In this document: piece by piece, positions 46,126 through 58,730 of the stretch
How the letters are laid out: every line of letters begins with the position of its first letter
Position numbering within the stretch: the stretch's first letter is position 1
Assembly (NCBI RefSeq): GCF_004217225.1
Contig: NZ_SHKM01000002.1
Span: forward strand, 62,001-126,000
Source of the DNA: Azospira oryzae
GTDB lineage: Bacteria; Pseudomonadota; Gammaproteobacteria; Burkholderiales; Rhodocyclaceae
DNA: 64,000 nt
Reading direction: 5' to 3'
Made by a program: the position numbers and the translations under genes
The notes under the pieces: generated by a model
Database searches by the model: none
The model's input: only the letters and a program-made list of their open reading frames with translations
What the model was told of the DNA's origin: nothing

Positions 46126-48333
46126 CTAGAGCGGCGTCAGCTTGGCGAATTCCAGGGCCAGCCACTTCATGCCGGCAGCGCCGAAATTGACCTGGACCCG
46201 GGCATCGGCGCCCCGGCCCTCGGTGGCGACGATGACCCCCTGGCCGAACTTGGCGTGGCTGACGTTTTGCCCCACCCGCAGCCCGGCGGGAGCGGCGCTT
46301 TCGTAGGCCGTCACCGGTGCCGCCGCCCGGGGGCTACGGCTGTAGCTGTTGTCGTAGGCCGGGGTGCTGCGGGCATTGACCCGCAGCAGCAGTTCCTGGG
46401 GCAGTTCGTCGAGGAAGGCGGAGGGCACGCAGTAGCGGGTCTGGCCGTGCAGCATGCGGGTCTGGGCGTGGGACATGTAGAGCCGCTGGCGGGCCCGGGT
46501 GATGGCTACGTACATGAGGCGGCGCTCTTCCTCCTCGCCGGACTTTTCCATGACGGAGTTTTCGTGGGGGAAGAGGCCCTGCTCCAAGCCGGAGATGAAG
46601 ACCACGTCGAACTCCAAGCCCTTGGCCGCATGCACCGTCATCAGCTGCACCGCCTCCTGGCCGTCGCCGGCCTGGTGGTCGCCGGCCTCCAGGCTGGCGT
46701 GGGCGAGGAAGGAGGCCAGGGGCGACGGCAAGGGCGCATCGGGGGTGGCCGGATCGGGCACCGGCATGGCCCCCTCTTCGGCGATGAAGCTGGCGGCGGC
46801 GTTGATCAGTTCGTCCAGGTTCTCCAGCCGCTCCTGGCCTTCCTTCTCGCCCAGGTAGTGCTGGCGCAGGCCGCTGCGTTCGATGATGTGTTCCACCACT
46901 TCGGGCAGGGGCAGGTTTTCCGTCTCCCGCCGCAGCTCCTCGATGAGGCGGATGAAGGCGCCGACGGCGGCCCCGGCCTTGCCGGTGAGGCTGGCGGCGG
47001 CGTTGTAGAGGGGCGAGTTGGAACGGTGAGCCGCTTCCTGGAGGTTTTCCAGGCTGCGGGCGCCGATGCCCCGGGTGGGGAAATTCACCACCCGCAGGAA
47101 GGCGGTGTCGTCGTCCGGATTGGCCAGGAGGCGCAGGTAGGCCAGGGCGTGCTTGATTTCCTGGCGCTCGAAGAAGCGCAGGCCGCCGTACACCTTGTAG
47201 GCCACGCCCTTGGTGAACAGCTCATGCTCCAGCACCCGGGACTGGGCGTTGGAGCGGTAGAGGAAGGCGATCTGGTCCCGGGAGACACCCTCCCGGATCA
47301 GCTCCCGGGCCTCGTCCACGATCCAGCGGGCCTCGTCCAGGTCGGAGAAGCCCTCGAACACCCGGATCGGCTCGCCGGCCCCCTGGTCGGTCCACAGATT
47401 CTTGCCCAGACGGCCCTGGTTGTTCTTGATGAGGGCGTTGGCCGCATCCAGGATGTTGCCGTGGGAACGGTAGTTCTGCTCCAGGCGGATGACGTTCTGC
47501 ACCCCGAACTCCCGCTCGAAGTCCCGCATATTGCCCACCTCGGCGCCGCGGAAGGCATAGATGGACTGGTCGTCGTCGCCCACGGCGAACACCGCCGCCC
47601 CCTGGGGCGCGCCGGCAGTGCCGTCGTGGCCGGCCAGGAGCTTCAACCAGGCGTACTGCAGGCGGTTGGTGTCCTGGAACTCGTCCACCAGGATGTGGCG
47701 GAAGCGCTCCTGGTAATGGCGGCGCAGGGGTTCGTTGCGCGACAGCAGCTCGTAGGTGCGCAGCAGCAGTTCGGCAAAATCCACCACCCCTTCGCGCTGG
47801 CACTGGCCCTCGTACTCGGCCCACAGTTCCACCCGGCGGCGGGTGTAGTCGTCCCACACCTCGGCCTGGGCCGGGCGCAGGCCCTGGTCCTTGTGGGCGT
47901 TGATGAAGTGCATCAGCTCCCGGGGCGGGAACTTCTCGTCGTCCACGTTGAGGTTCTTCAGGAGACGCTTGATGGCGGAGAGCTGGTCGGCGGAATCGAG
48001 GATCTGGAACAGGGAGGGCAGCCCGGCCTCCTTGTGGTGGGCCCGCAGCAAGCGGTTGCACAGGCCGTGGAAGGTGCCGATCCACATGCCCCGGGTGTTG
48101 ATGGGCAGCATGGCGGAGAGGCGGGCCAGCATTTCCTTGGCCGCCTTGTTGGTGAAGGTCACCGCCAGCACCGCGTGGGGCCCCATCTGGCCGGTGGAAA
48201 TGAGCCAGGCGATGCGGGTGGTGAGCACCCGGGTCTTGCCCGATCCGGCGCCGGCCAGGATCAGGGCATGCTGGGGCGGCAGGGTCACGGCCTGGAGTTG
48301 TTCTGGATTGAGATTGGCAAGCAGGTCGGACAT
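46126..48333 (-). CDS. uvrD: UvrD, DNA helicase II
   Basis: A 735-residue superfamily 1A helicase for nucleotide excision and mismatch repair. The Walker A motif AGAGSGKT lies at residues 27-34, DEFQDT (Walker B) lies near residue 218, and VGDDDQSIYAFRGAEVGNM and VHAAKGLEFDVVFISGLEQG are motifs III and V. The C-terminal tudor-like domain (VGQNVSHAKFGQGVIVATEG) seen in UvrD/PcrA is present, which distinguishes it from Rep. The ATG at 48331-48333 is in accord with E. coli. No gene is adjacent on the same strand. Confidence 0.97.
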   Translation of the reverse strand: MSDLLANLNPEQLQAVTLPPQHALILAGAGSGKTRVLTTRIAWLISTGQMGPHAVLAVTFTNKAAKEMLARLSAMLPINTRGMWIGTFHGLCNRLLRAHHKEAGLPSLFQILDSADQLSAIKRLLKNLNVDDEKFPPRELMHFINAHKDQGLRPAQAEVWDDYTRRRVELWAEYEGQCQREGVVDFAELLLRTYELLSRNEPLRRHYQERFRHILVDEFQDTNRLQYAWLKLLAGHDGTAGAPQGAAVFAVGDDDQSIYAFRGAEVGNMRDFEREFGVQNVIRLEQNYRSHGNILDAANALIKNNQGRLGKNLWTDQGAGEPIRVFEGFSDLDEARWIVDEARELIREGVSRDQIAFLYRSNAQSRVLEHELFTKGVAYKVYGGLRFFERQEIKHALAYLRLLANPDDDTAFLRVVNFPTRGIGARSLENLQEAAHRSNSPLYNAAASLTGKAGAAVGAFIRLIEELRRETENLPLPEVVEHIIERSGLRQHYLGEKEGQERLENLDELINAAASFIAEEGAMPVPDPATPDAPLPSPLASFLAHASLEAGDHQAGDGQEAVQLMTVHAAKGLEFDVVFISGLEQGLFPHENSVMEKSGEEEERRLMYVAITRARQRLYMSHAQTRMLHGQTRYCVPSAFLDELPQELLLRVNARSTPAYDNSYSRSPRAAAPVTAYESAAPAGLRVGQNVSHAKFGQGVIVATEGRGADARVQVNFGAAGMKWLALEFAKLTPL

Positions 48334-48583
48334 GGGGACGGGAAGCCGCGGGCAGGGGCGCGGACGCAGGTTAAGGTCAGGCCGGGATTATAGCCCCGCC
48401 GGGGCCGGGGAACTTTTTGGTGCGCCGCACCATCCAATCTTCCGGATGCTACGGGTAAACCACAAATGATCGCCGGAACATCTGAGATATAATCGATATT
48501 GCAATGCAACATAAAACAGTCACCAAGCCCACAAGGCCGCGGACGGACTGCATTGGTTACCGCCAAGTTTGAAAGGAAACAGC
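48334..48583. promoter_or_regulatory. Intergenic region upstream of the 119-residue hypothetical gene
   Basis: This 250-base gap contains the uvrD start region and a consensus -10 TATAAT at 48488-48493, with the surrounding bases richer in A and T than elsewhere. No clear -35 hexamer is seen at the right spacing. The -10 lies about 90 bases before the ATG at 48584, with AAAGGA just ahead of it. Confidence 0.5.
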
Positions 48584-48943
48584 ATGAACAACCCGAAGAT
48601 TCTGCCCTGGATCGCCCGCAAAGCCGGCATCACCGAAACCATGGCCACCAAGCTGTGGCAACGCGCCGTCGAGGAAGCGAAGACCGCCTGTGGCTGCACC
48701 GAGGGTTCCGAGTTTCACCGCCACAGCATCGAGCGCTTTCTCGATCTGGTGGAAGCCCGCGCCGGCGGCACCGTGCGCCAGCCCTACAGCAACAGCACCG
48801 CCCAGGTCAGCTGGATCTGGCGCCACCAGGGCCGCATGGCCATGTTCGGCCTGATGGCTGCGGAAAACGCCGCCAAGTTCTGGCAGGACACCTGGAAGAA
48901 CGTGTTCACCCCCGACCTGCACAAGCGCAAGGTCGGCTGTTGA
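48584..48943 (+). CDS. Hypothetical protein, 119 residues
   Basis: I do not recognise this protein. It is soluble, mostly helical and lacks a signal peptide. Its features are an ITETMATKLWQRAVEEAKTA helix, a small CGC pair near residue 37, a Trp-rich stretch (SWIWRHQGRMAMFGLM, AAKFWQDTWKN) and a final Cys. AAAGGA lies ahead of the ATG and the codon usage matches the neighbours, so it is a real gene. It stands alone, between divergent uvrD and the convergent FecR-SPOR gene. Confidence 0.75.
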   Translation: MNNPKILPWIARKAGITETMATKLWQRAVEEAKTACGCTEGSEFHRHSIERFLDLVEARAGGTVRQPYSNSTAQVSWIWRHQGRMAMFGLMAAENAAKFWQDTWKNVFTPDLHKRKVGC

Positions 48944-48947
48944 GCCC

Positions 48948-49004
48948 AGGCGGCCGCCCAGGCCGCCTGATCGGACCACCCGGGGCCAAGCCGCCCCGGC
49001 GGCT
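48948..49004. terminator. Two hairpins between convergent genes
   Basis: A perfect eight-base-pair stem AGGCGGCC/GGCCGCCT (48948-48955 and 48961-48968) and a second short one AGCCGCC/GGCGGCT (48989-48995 and 48998-49004) lie between the 119-residue gene and the FecR-SPOR gene. Neither has a T run, so they may act with Rho or only protect transcript ends. Confidence 0.5.
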
Positions 49005-49046
49005 CCTTAGCCCCTAGATTTCCCCTCGCCTGCTCGATTCCCGCCT

Positions 49047-52693
<3,647 letters not shown>

Positions 52694-52703
52694 GGAGTCG
52701 TCT

Positions 52704-53210
52704 GTGCGCGCCCGTCTGCTCGTTTCCCTTGTCCTGCTCGTAACGCTGGCCGGCTGCGGCTTCCAGCTGCGGGGCGCCCAGACCATGCCCTTTCCGACCC
52801 TGTACGTGTCCATGGCGGAGAATTCGGAAATCACCGCCAACCTGAAACGATACATCCGGGCCAACAAGTCCACCGAACTGGTGGACAACCGGGAAGATGC
52901 GGCGGCCACCCTGGTCCAGTTCCCGGAACGCCGGGAACGGATTGCCCTGTCCTACAACTCCGCCGGCCGGGTGCGGGAACTGCAACTGCAGTACCGGGCC
53001 AACTTCCGCCTGGAAGACGCCAAGGGCAAGGCTCTCTCCGCGCCCATGGAAATCTACCTGACCCGGGACATCACCTACGACGATGCCCAGGTGCTGTCCA
53101 AGGCCCAGGAAGAGGAACTGCTGTGGCAGGACATGCAGCGGGACCTGGTGCAGCAGCTGATCCGGCGCATGGCCAAGGCCAAGCCGCCGGTGGACGAAAA
53201 CGAGGACTGA
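52704..53210 (+). CDS. lptE: LptE, LPS-assembly lipoprotein
   Basis: A 168-residue outer-membrane lipoprotein that plugs the LptD barrel and helps insert lipopolysaccharide. The signal peptide ends with LVTLAGC, making Cys18 the lipidated residue, and the mature start CGFQLRGAQTMPFPTLYVS is the family signature. The GTG start follows AAGGAG. It lies ten bases after leuS and four bases before holA, the conserved leuS-lptE-holA order. LptD and the other Lpt genes are not in the window. Confidence 0.95.
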   Translation: MRARLLVSLVLLVTLAGCGFQLRGAQTMPFPTLYVSMAENSEITANLKRYIRANKSTELVDNREDAAATLVQFPERRERIALSYNSAGRVRELQLQYRANFRLEDAKGKALSAPMEIYLTRDITYDDAQVLSKAQEEELLWQDMQRDLVQQLIRRMAKAKPPVDENED

Positions 53211-53214
53211 CGCC

Positions 53215-54216
53215 GTGGCCCAGCTCCGGGGAGAACAGCTGGCGGCCCACCTGGAACGCCCCCTGGGGCCGCTCTACGTGGTGTATGGGGACGAGCCCCT
53301 GCTGGTGATCGAAGCCGGCGATGCCATCCGCGCCGCCGCCCGGCGCCAGGGCTACAGCGAGCGGGAAGTGCTGGTGGCCGGCCAGGGCTTCAACTGGACC
53401 CAGCTGGCCATGGCCGGCGGCAACCTTTCCCTCTTCGGCGACCGCAAGCTGATCGACCTGCGCATCCCCACCGGCAAGCCCGGGCGGGACGGCGGCCAGG
53501 CCCTGCAGGAACATTGCCAGCGCCTTTCCAGCGATGCCATGACCCTGGTCACCCTGCCCGAACTGACCTGGCAGGACGAAAAAGCCTCCTGGTTCCAGAC
53601 CCTGGCCGAAGCCGGCACCGTGCTCAAGCTGCAGGCCCCCAACCTCGGCGAACTGCCCCAGTGGATCGCCGGCCGCCTGCAGCGCCAGGAACAGAGCGCC
53701 GAGACGGAAGCCCTGCGCTTCATCGCCGAGCGGGTGGAAGGCAATCTGCTGGCGGCCCACCAGGAAATCCAGAAACTGGGACTGCTGTTCCCCAAAGGCA
53801 AGCTGAGCCTGGAACAGGTGCGGGAGGCGGTGCTCAATGTGGCCCGCTACGACATCGACGGCCTGCGGGAAGCCCTGCTGCAGGGCGACCTGGCCCGCCT
53901 GACGCGGACCCTGGACGGCCTGCGCCAGGAGGGCGAAGCGCCGCCCCTGGTGTTGTGGGCGGTGACGGAGGAAGTGCGGGCCCTGGCGGCCCTGAAGGAA
54001 GGACTCAACGCCGGCCGGCCGGCGGACCAGCTGTTCAAGGAACAGCGCATCTGGGGGCCGCGCCAGGCCCTGGTCAAGCGCGCCCTGGGGCGGCTCGACG
54101 CGCCGCGTCTGCGGGCGGCCCTGGCCCAGACGGCCCATATCGACCGCTGCATCAAGGGCCTGGGCGGCGGCGATGTGTGGGATGAATTCCTGCGCCTGGG
54201 CCTGAGCCTGCGCTAG
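53215..54216 (+). CDS. holA: HolA, DNA polymerase III delta subunit
   Basis: A 333-residue clamp-loader delta subunit, which opens the sliding clamp. The N-terminal AAA+-like domain begins LYVVYGDEPLLVIEAGDAIR near residues 20-40, and the family segments LRIPTGKPGRDGG and LDAPRLRAALAQTAHIDRCI near the end are clear. As usual for delta, no functional Walker A is present. The GTG start at 53215 is four bases after lptE and gives the family N-terminus. It is the last gene of the leuS operon. Confidence 0.95.
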   Translation: MAQLRGEQLAAHLERPLGPLYVVYGDEPLLVIEAGDAIRAAARRQGYSEREVLVAGQGFNWTQLAMAGGNLSLFGDRKLIDLRIPTGKPGRDGGQALQEHCQRLSSDAMTLVTLPELTWQDEKASWFQTLAEAGTVLKLQAPNLGELPQWIAGRLQRQEQSAETEALRFIAERVEGNLLAAHQEIQKLGLLFPKGKLSLEQVREAVLNVARYDIDGLREALLQGDLARLTRTLDGLRQEGEAPPLVLWAVTEEVRALAALKEGLNAGRPADQLFKEQRIWGPRQALVKRALGRLDAPRLRAALAQTAHIDRCIKGLGGGDVWDEFLRLGLSLR

Positions 54217-54261
54217 GCCGGATGCCCGGACGGGCACCGGTCGATCGGGGGTGCGACGGCC

Positions 54262-54534
54262 TTAAGCGGCCTTTTCATCGGAAGGCGGCACGTCCGGCAG
54301 GATGGCCGGCACCTCTTCCGGTTCATCGGGCACCAGATGCTCCCACTCGCAATCCGTATCTCCGGACTTGTGGCGCAATGCGGGCAGGGACGATTCGCGC
54401 ACCAGGCACTCGCCCTGGCAACACTCTTCCACCACCACCACACCCACCTCGGCATCTACCTTGCGTTCCCCGTCCCAATAGCTGCAGGTGGCACACACTT
54501 GCACTTCGGTGGGAACAATCAGCTTGCGACTCAT
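54262..54534 (-). CDS. Small cysteine-rich protein, unknown function
   Basis: A 90-residue soluble protein with seven cysteines grouped as VCATCSYW near the N-terminus, EECCQGECLV in the middle and DCEWEH later, which suggests a zinc or iron-sulfur site. I do not recognise the family. The C-terminal third is acidic and proline-rich (PEEVPAILPDVPPSDEKAA). The ATG at 54532-54534 has GGAG six bases upstream; a longer frame to 54579 lacks such support. It is convergent with holA and divergent from proA. Confidence 0.75.
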   Translation of the reverse strand: MSRKLIVPTEVQVCATCSYWDGERKVDAEVGVVVVEECCQGECLVRESSLPALRHKSGDTDCEWEHLVPDEPEEVPAILPDVPPSDEKAA

Positions 54535-54605
54535 AGGGTCTCCTGCGACGTCAAACGGCCATGTAACGGTTTGTGACACCGCAACGGCGAGAAAGTTTAG
54601 CCCAA

Positions 54606-54626
54606 TCCCTTATTTTCAGTAAGGGA
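54606..54626. promoter_or_regulatory. Inverted repeat in the proA upstream region
   Basis: TCCCTTA-N7-TAAGGGA is a perfect seven-base inverted repeat about 28 bases upstream of the proA -10 element. Its position fits an operator or activator site. The regulator is unknown. Confidence 0.45.
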
Positions 54627-54653
54627 ATGGCGTTTCGGGGCATTTGAGGCCGC

Positions 54654-54659
54654 TATAAT
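54654..54659 (+). promoter_or_regulatory. -10 element of proA
   Basis: A consensus TATAAT lies 39 bases before the proA ATG. The -35 region is weak (TTTCGG at 54633-54638 with 15 bases between), so an activator may be needed. Confidence 0.55.
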
Positions 54660-54697
54660 GGTCCGATTATCTCCTGCCTGACCTGCTGAAGAACACC

Positions 54698-55954
54698 ATG
54701 GATATCAAGGATTACATGCAGAACCTGGGCCGCCGTGCCCGGACCGCCTCGCGCCAGATGGCCAAGGCCGACACCAATGCCAAGAACCGGGCCCTGCTGG
54801 CCATCGCCGCCGCCATCCGCCGCGACGAAGCCAAGCTCCTGGCCGCCAACGGCGAAGACCTGGCCGCCGCCCGGGCCGCCGGCCTGGAGCCGGCCATGGT
54901 GGATCGTCTGACCCTTTCCCCCAAGACCGTCGCCACCATGGCCGAGGGCCTGGAGCAGATCGCCTCCCTGCCGGACCCCATCGGTGAAATGACCGACCTG
55001 CGCTTCCGCCCCTCCGGCATCCAGGTGGGCCACATGCGGGTGCCTCTCGGCGTCATCGGCATCATCTACGAAGCCCGCCCCAACGTGACGGTGGATGCGG
55101 CAGGCCTGTGCATCAAGTCCGGCAACGCCTCCATCCTGCGCGGCGGTTCCGAGGCCATCCGCTGCAACCAGGCCCTGGCGACTCTGGTGAAGGAAGGGTT
55201 GCAGTCCGCCGGCCTACCGGCGGATGCGGTGCAGGTGGTGGAAACCACCGACCGGGCCGCCGTGGGCGAACTCATCACCATGCGCGAATTCGTGGACGTC
55301 ATCGTGCCCCGCGGCGGCAAGGGCCTCATCGCCCGCCTGCTGGCCGAATCCCGGGTGCCCATGATCCAGCACCTGGACGGCAACTGCCATGTGTACCTGG
55401 ACGACAGCGCCGATGCGGCCAAGGCCATGGCGGTGGTGGAAAACTCCAAGACCCAGCGCTACGGCACCTGCAACACCGCCGAATCCCTGCTGGTGGCACG
55501 CTCCGTCGCCGCCACCCTGCTGCCGCCCATCGCCGCTATGCTCACCGCCAAGGGCGTGGAAATCCGCGGCTGTGCCGAAACCCGGGCTCTGGTGCCCAAT
55601 GCCAAGGAGGCCACCGAGGCCGACTGGGGCGAGGAGTACCTGGCGCCCATCATCGCCGTGAAGGTGGTGGCCGGGCTGGACGAGGCCATCGAGCACATCA
55701 ACAAGTACTCCTCCAGCCACACCGAGGCCATCGTCACCGAGAACCACACCCACGCCATGCGCTTTCTGCGGGAAGTGGATTCGGCCTCGGTCATGGTGAA
55801 CGCCTCCACCCGCTTCGCCGACGGCTTCGAGTACGGCCTCGGCGCCGAGATCGGCATTTCCACGGACAAGATCCACGCCCGGGGCCCGGTGGGCCTGGAA
55901 GGCCTGACCAGCCAGAAATGGGTGGTCCTGGGCAATGGCCAGGTGCGCGGCTGA
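54698..55954 (+). CDS. proA: ProA, gamma-glutamyl phosphate reductase
   Basis: A 418-residue aldehyde-dehydrogenase-fold enzyme that reduces gamma-glutamyl phosphate to the semialdehyde in proline synthesis. Catalytic Cys258 lies in [13 protein letters not shown], and [20 protein letters not shown] near residues 112-131 is the NADPH-binding segment. The C-terminal motif [21 protein letters not shown] is the PROSITE-type family signature. ProB is not in the window. It follows a promoter with a consensus -10. Confidence 0.97.
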   Translation: MDIKDYMQNLGRRARTASRQMAKADTNAKNRALLAIAAAIRRDEAKLLAANGEDLAAARAAGLEPAMVDRLTLSPKTVATMAEGLEQIASLPDPIGEMTDLRFRPSGIQVGHMRVPLGVIGIIYEARPNVTVDAAGLCIKSGNASILRGGSEAIRCNQALATLVKEGLQSAGLPADAVQVVETTDRAAVGELITMREFVDVIVPRGGKGLIARLLAESRVPMIQHLDGNCHVYLDDSADAAKAMAVVENSKTQRYGTCNTAESLLVARSVAATLLPPIAAMLTAKGVEIRGCAETRALVPNAKEATEADWGEEYLAPIIAVKVVAGLDEAIEHINKYSSSHTEAIVTENHTHAMRFLREVDSASVMVNASTRFADGFEYGLGAEIGISTDKIHARGPVGLEGLTSQKWVVLGNGQVRG

Positions 55955-56082
55955 AAGCCGGCCGCACCGCTCCCTGATCCGTCCAAGTTTCACCGCAACA
56001 CCCATAAAAGAATTGCCCCGGCGACGTGCGGACGGCGCCGGGGCTTCAATAAAGTCCGCAAAAACCAAAGGAGACAGACTGT

Positions 56083-56664
56083 ATGAAGATCAAGCATTTC
56101 ATGGCGGCCCTCGCCATCCTCAGCCTCACGGCCGGCAGCGCCCAGGCCATGGAAGTGGCCGGGGTCAAGTTCGAGGAGCGGCTCAAGCTGGAGCAGCAGG
56201 ACCTCAGCCTCAACGGTGCCGGCCTGCGGTCCAAGGTGTTTTTCAAGGTCTACGCCGTGGGCCTCTACCTGCCGGCCAAGGCCGCCGAGGTGGACGGCGT
56301 GCTGGCGGCCAAGGGCGCCAAGCGCCTGGCCATCGTGCCCCTCATGGAACTCTCCGCCCAGCAGTTCGTGGACGCCCTATCCGGCGGCATCGCCAAGAAC
56401 AGCAGCGAGGCCGAGGCTGCCGCCCTGAAGGAACGGGTGCAGACTTTCGAAGGCAACCTGCTGGCCCTGGGCAAGGCGGCCAAGGGCACCCCCATCACCC
56501 TGGACTGGATTCCCGAACAGGGCACCCGCCTCACCGTGGCCGGCCAGCCCCAGGGCAAGGTCATTCCCGGGGAGGATTTCTACCAGGCCCTGCTGCGCAT
56601 CTGGCTGGGTAACAAGCCGGCCCAGGGCGATCTCAAGGACGCCCTGCTCGGCAAGGCGCAGTAA
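56083..56664 (+). CDS. Periplasmic chalcone-isomerase-like protein
   Basis: A 193-residue exported protein with a signal peptide to about residue 22 (LTAGSAQAMEVAG). The mature part, GVKFEERLKLEQQDLSLNGA followed by GLRSKVFFKVYAVGLYLPAK, is the signature of the bacterial chalcone-isomerase-like (CHI-like, lipocalin-fold-like) family. Members lack flavonoid chemistry; most are of unknown function and some bind fatty acids. KVIPGEDFYQALLRIWLG near the end matches the family. AAGGAG precedes the ATG. It follows proA by 128 bases. Confidence 0.85.
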   Translation: MKIKHFMAALAILSLTAGSAQAMEVAGVKFEERLKLEQQDLSLNGAGLRSKVFFKVYAVGLYLPAKAAEVDGVLAAKGAKRLAIVPLMELSAQQFVDALSGGIAKNSSEAEAAALKERVQTFEGNLLALGKAAKGTPITLDWIPEQGTRLTVAGQPQGKVIPGEDFYQALLRIWLGNKPAQGDLKDALLGKAQ

Positions 56665-56720
56665 GCATTTCCACAGGGGGTCGGCTGCAAGCCGCCCCCT
56701 TTCTCGTTGTACGGGCAGCC

Positions 56721-57209
56721 ATGACCAAGAATGCCGTCCCTGCTGACTTCCAGGCCATCACCAGTGGCCCGTTCTTTTCCCTGGGCATCCGCTGCAACGG
56801 GGACGAACTGACCGAAATCCTCTACCTGCCCGGCCGCCTGCAGCAGGCGGCCGGCACGCCCCTGGCCGCCGAGGCGGTGCGCCAGATCCAGGCCTACCTG
56901 GCCGACCCGGCCTTCGTTTTCAGCCTGCCTCTGCAACCCTCCGGCACCCGCTTCCAGCGCCGGGTGTGGGACGCCATCGCCGCCATTCCCCGGGGCCAGA
57001 CGCAAAGCTACGGCGAGGTGGCCAAGCTGCTGCACAGCGGCCCCCGGGCCGTGGGCGGCGCCTGCGGTGCCAATCCCTTCCCCCTGGCGGTGCCCTGCCA
57101 CCGGGTCGTCGCCGCTGCCGGCCTGGGCGGTTTCGGCCGCAATGGCGGCGACTTCCTGCTGGACATCAAGCGCTGGCTGCTGCAACACGAGGGCTGCCTG
57201 CCGGCGTAA
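56721..57209 (+). CDS. ogt: Ogt, methylated-DNA-protein cysteine methyltransferase
   Basis: A 162-residue O6-alkylguanine-DNA alkyltransferase that transfers the alkyl group to its own cysteine once. The acceptor is Cys126 in the motif LAVPCHRVVAAAG, and the helix-turn-helix/arginine-finger segment is IPRGQTQSYGEVAKLL near residues 92-107. The length is that of Ogt rather than the two-domain Ada. It starts 56 bases after the CHI-like gene and is 11 bases before xerD. Confidence 0.95.
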   Translation: MTKNAVPADFQAITSGPFFSLGIRCNGDELTEILYLPGRLQQAAGTPLAAEAVRQIQAYLADPAFVFSLPLQPSGTRFQRRVWDAIAAIPRGQTQSYGEVAKLLHSGPRAVGGACGANPFPLAVPCHRVVAAAGLGGFGRNGGDFLLDIKRWLLQHEGCLPA

Positions 57210-57220
57210 ACTCCGTGCCC

Positions 57221-58144
57221 ATGACGGATGCCGCCCCGCCGACCCTGGCCTTTTCCACCCAGAGCGAGATCGACGCCTTCTGCGACGCCCTGTGGCTGGA
57301 AGACGGCCTCTCCCCCAATTCCCTCGCCGCCTACCGCAGCGACCTGCAACGCTATGCCCTGTGGTTGCAACAGCAGGGCCGCCCGCCCCTGGCCCAGGCC
57401 GGCGCCGCCGACCTGGCGGCCTTCCTGGCCGATGTGGCGGCCCGCATGAAATCCAGCTCCCAGGCCCGCTACCTTTCCTCCCTGCGCCGCTTCTACCGGC
57501 GCCTGCTGGCCCAGAACCGCATCAGCGCCGACCCCACCCTGCAGACCGCCATGCCGGTCAAGGCCTCGCGCCTGCCCAAGGTGATGAGCGAAGCCCAGGT
57601 GGAAGCCCTGCTGGCGGCACCGGAAATCGAAACGCCCCTGGGCCAGCGGGACCGGGCCATGCTGGAAACCCTCTACGCCACCGGCCTGCGGGTCTCGGAA
57701 CTGGTCAATCTCAAGCTGCATGAAGTGAGCTTCGACATGGGCGTGGCCCGGGTCTTCGGCAAGGGTTCCAAGGAACGCCTGGTGCCCCTCGGCGAGGTGG
57801 CCCTGGACTGGCTCAAGAGCTACCTGAACGATGGCCGCAGCGCCTTGCTGGACAACCGTCTCAGCGACTTCCTCTTCGTCACCGCCCGGGGCACGGCCAT
57901 GACCCGGCAGATGTTCTGGACCCTGGTGAAGAAGTACGCCCTGGTGGCCGGCATGGACCCGGCCCGCCTCTCGCCCCACGTGCTGCGCCACGCCTTCGCC
58001 ACCCATCTGCTCAACCACGGCGCCGACCTGCGGGTGGTGCAGCTGCTGCTGGGCCACGCCGACATTTCCACCACCCAGATCTACACCCACGTGGCGCGGG
58101 AACGGCTGAAGGACCTGCACGCCGTGCACCACCCCAGGGGCTAG
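57221..58144 (+). CDS. xerD: XerD, tyrosine recombinase
   Basis: A 307-residue site-specific recombinase that resolves chromosome dimers at dif with XerC. The N-terminal core-binding domain holds LEDGLSPNSLAAYRSDLQ near residue 26, and the catalytic domain shows ATGLRVSELVNLKL (catalytic Arg), GKGSKERLVPLG, HVLRHAFATHLL (His-x-x-Arg), LLGHADIST and the nucleophile Tyr288 in QIYTHVARERL. I call XerD from length and from LSPNTLxAYRxDL-like N-terminus, as XerC is usually called elsewhere. It lies 11 bases after ogt. No dif site was found here. Confidence 0.92.
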   Translation: MTDAAPPTLAFSTQSEIDAFCDALWLEDGLSPNSLAAYRSDLQRYALWLQQQGRPPLAQAGAADLAAFLADVAARMKSSSQARYLSSLRRFYRRLLAQNRISADPTLQTAMPVKASRLPKVMSEAQVEALLAAPEIETPLGQRDRAMLETLYATGLRVSELVNLKLHEVSFDMGVARVFGKGSKERLVPLGEVALDWLKSYLNDGRSALLDNRLSDFLFVTARGTAMTRQMFWTLVKKYALVAGMDPARLSPHVLRHAFATHLLNHGADLRVVQLLLGHADISTTQIYTHVARERLKDLHAVHHPRG

Positions 58145-58208
58145 GCACGGCGCCGGTCGGCGGGCGTAGAATGAAGCCATCCGCAACAAGACACCCTCGA
58201 GGTGCACC

Positions 58209-58715
58209 ATGAGCCGCAATCACGATCTCGACCCCGGCCACGCGCCGGAAACCCCCGCCACCCGCTTCCTGCGCCAGCACCGCATCGCCCACTCCAACCA
58301 TCTCTACGAATACGAGGAGCATGGCGGCACCAAGGTGTCGGCCCGGGAACTGAATGTGGACGAGCATGCCGTGATCAAGACCCTGATCATGGAAGACGAG
58401 CACGCCAAGCCTCTGATCGTGCTGATGCACGGCGACCGCAAGGTATCAACCAAGGAACTGGCGCGGCAGGTGGGCTGCAAGAAGGTGGAACCGTGCAAGC
58501 CGGAAGTGGCCAACCGCCACACCGGCTTCCTGGTGGGCGGCACCAGCCCCTTCGGTACCAAGAAGGCCATGCCCATCTACATGGAGAAGAGCATCCTGGA
58601 CCTGCCCCTGATCTATCTCAACGGCGGCCGTCGCGGCTACCTGGTGGGGGTCCATCCCCACGACGTGGTCAAGGTGCTGCAGCCCAAGATGGTCGAGGCC
58701 GCCCTCAAGGACTGA
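58209..58715 (+). CDS. ybaK: YbaK/ProX family aminoacyl-tRNA deacylase
   Basis: A 168-residue YbaK-domain protein that clears mischarged Cys-tRNA(Pro) or related tRNAs. The family segments are VIKTLIMEDEHAKPLIVLMH near residues 55-74, VSTKELARQVGCKKVEP with the conserved lysine-rich loop, and TGFLVGGTSPFGTKKAMPIY with the catalytic GG-SPFG motif. Full-length YbaK is about 159 residues, so this is a complete stand-alone form. It is convergent with folB, 15 bases away. Confidence 0.9.
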   Translation: MSRNHDLDPGHAPETPATRFLRQHRIAHSNHLYEYEEHGGTKVSARELNVDEHAVIKTLIMEDEHAKPLIVLMHGDRKVSTKELARQVGCKKVEPCKPEVANRHTGFLVGGTSPFGTKKAMPIYMEKSILDLPLIYLNGGRRGYLVGVHPHDVVKVLQPKMVEAALKD

Positions 58716-58730
58716 ACCCCGGCTGCCGGG

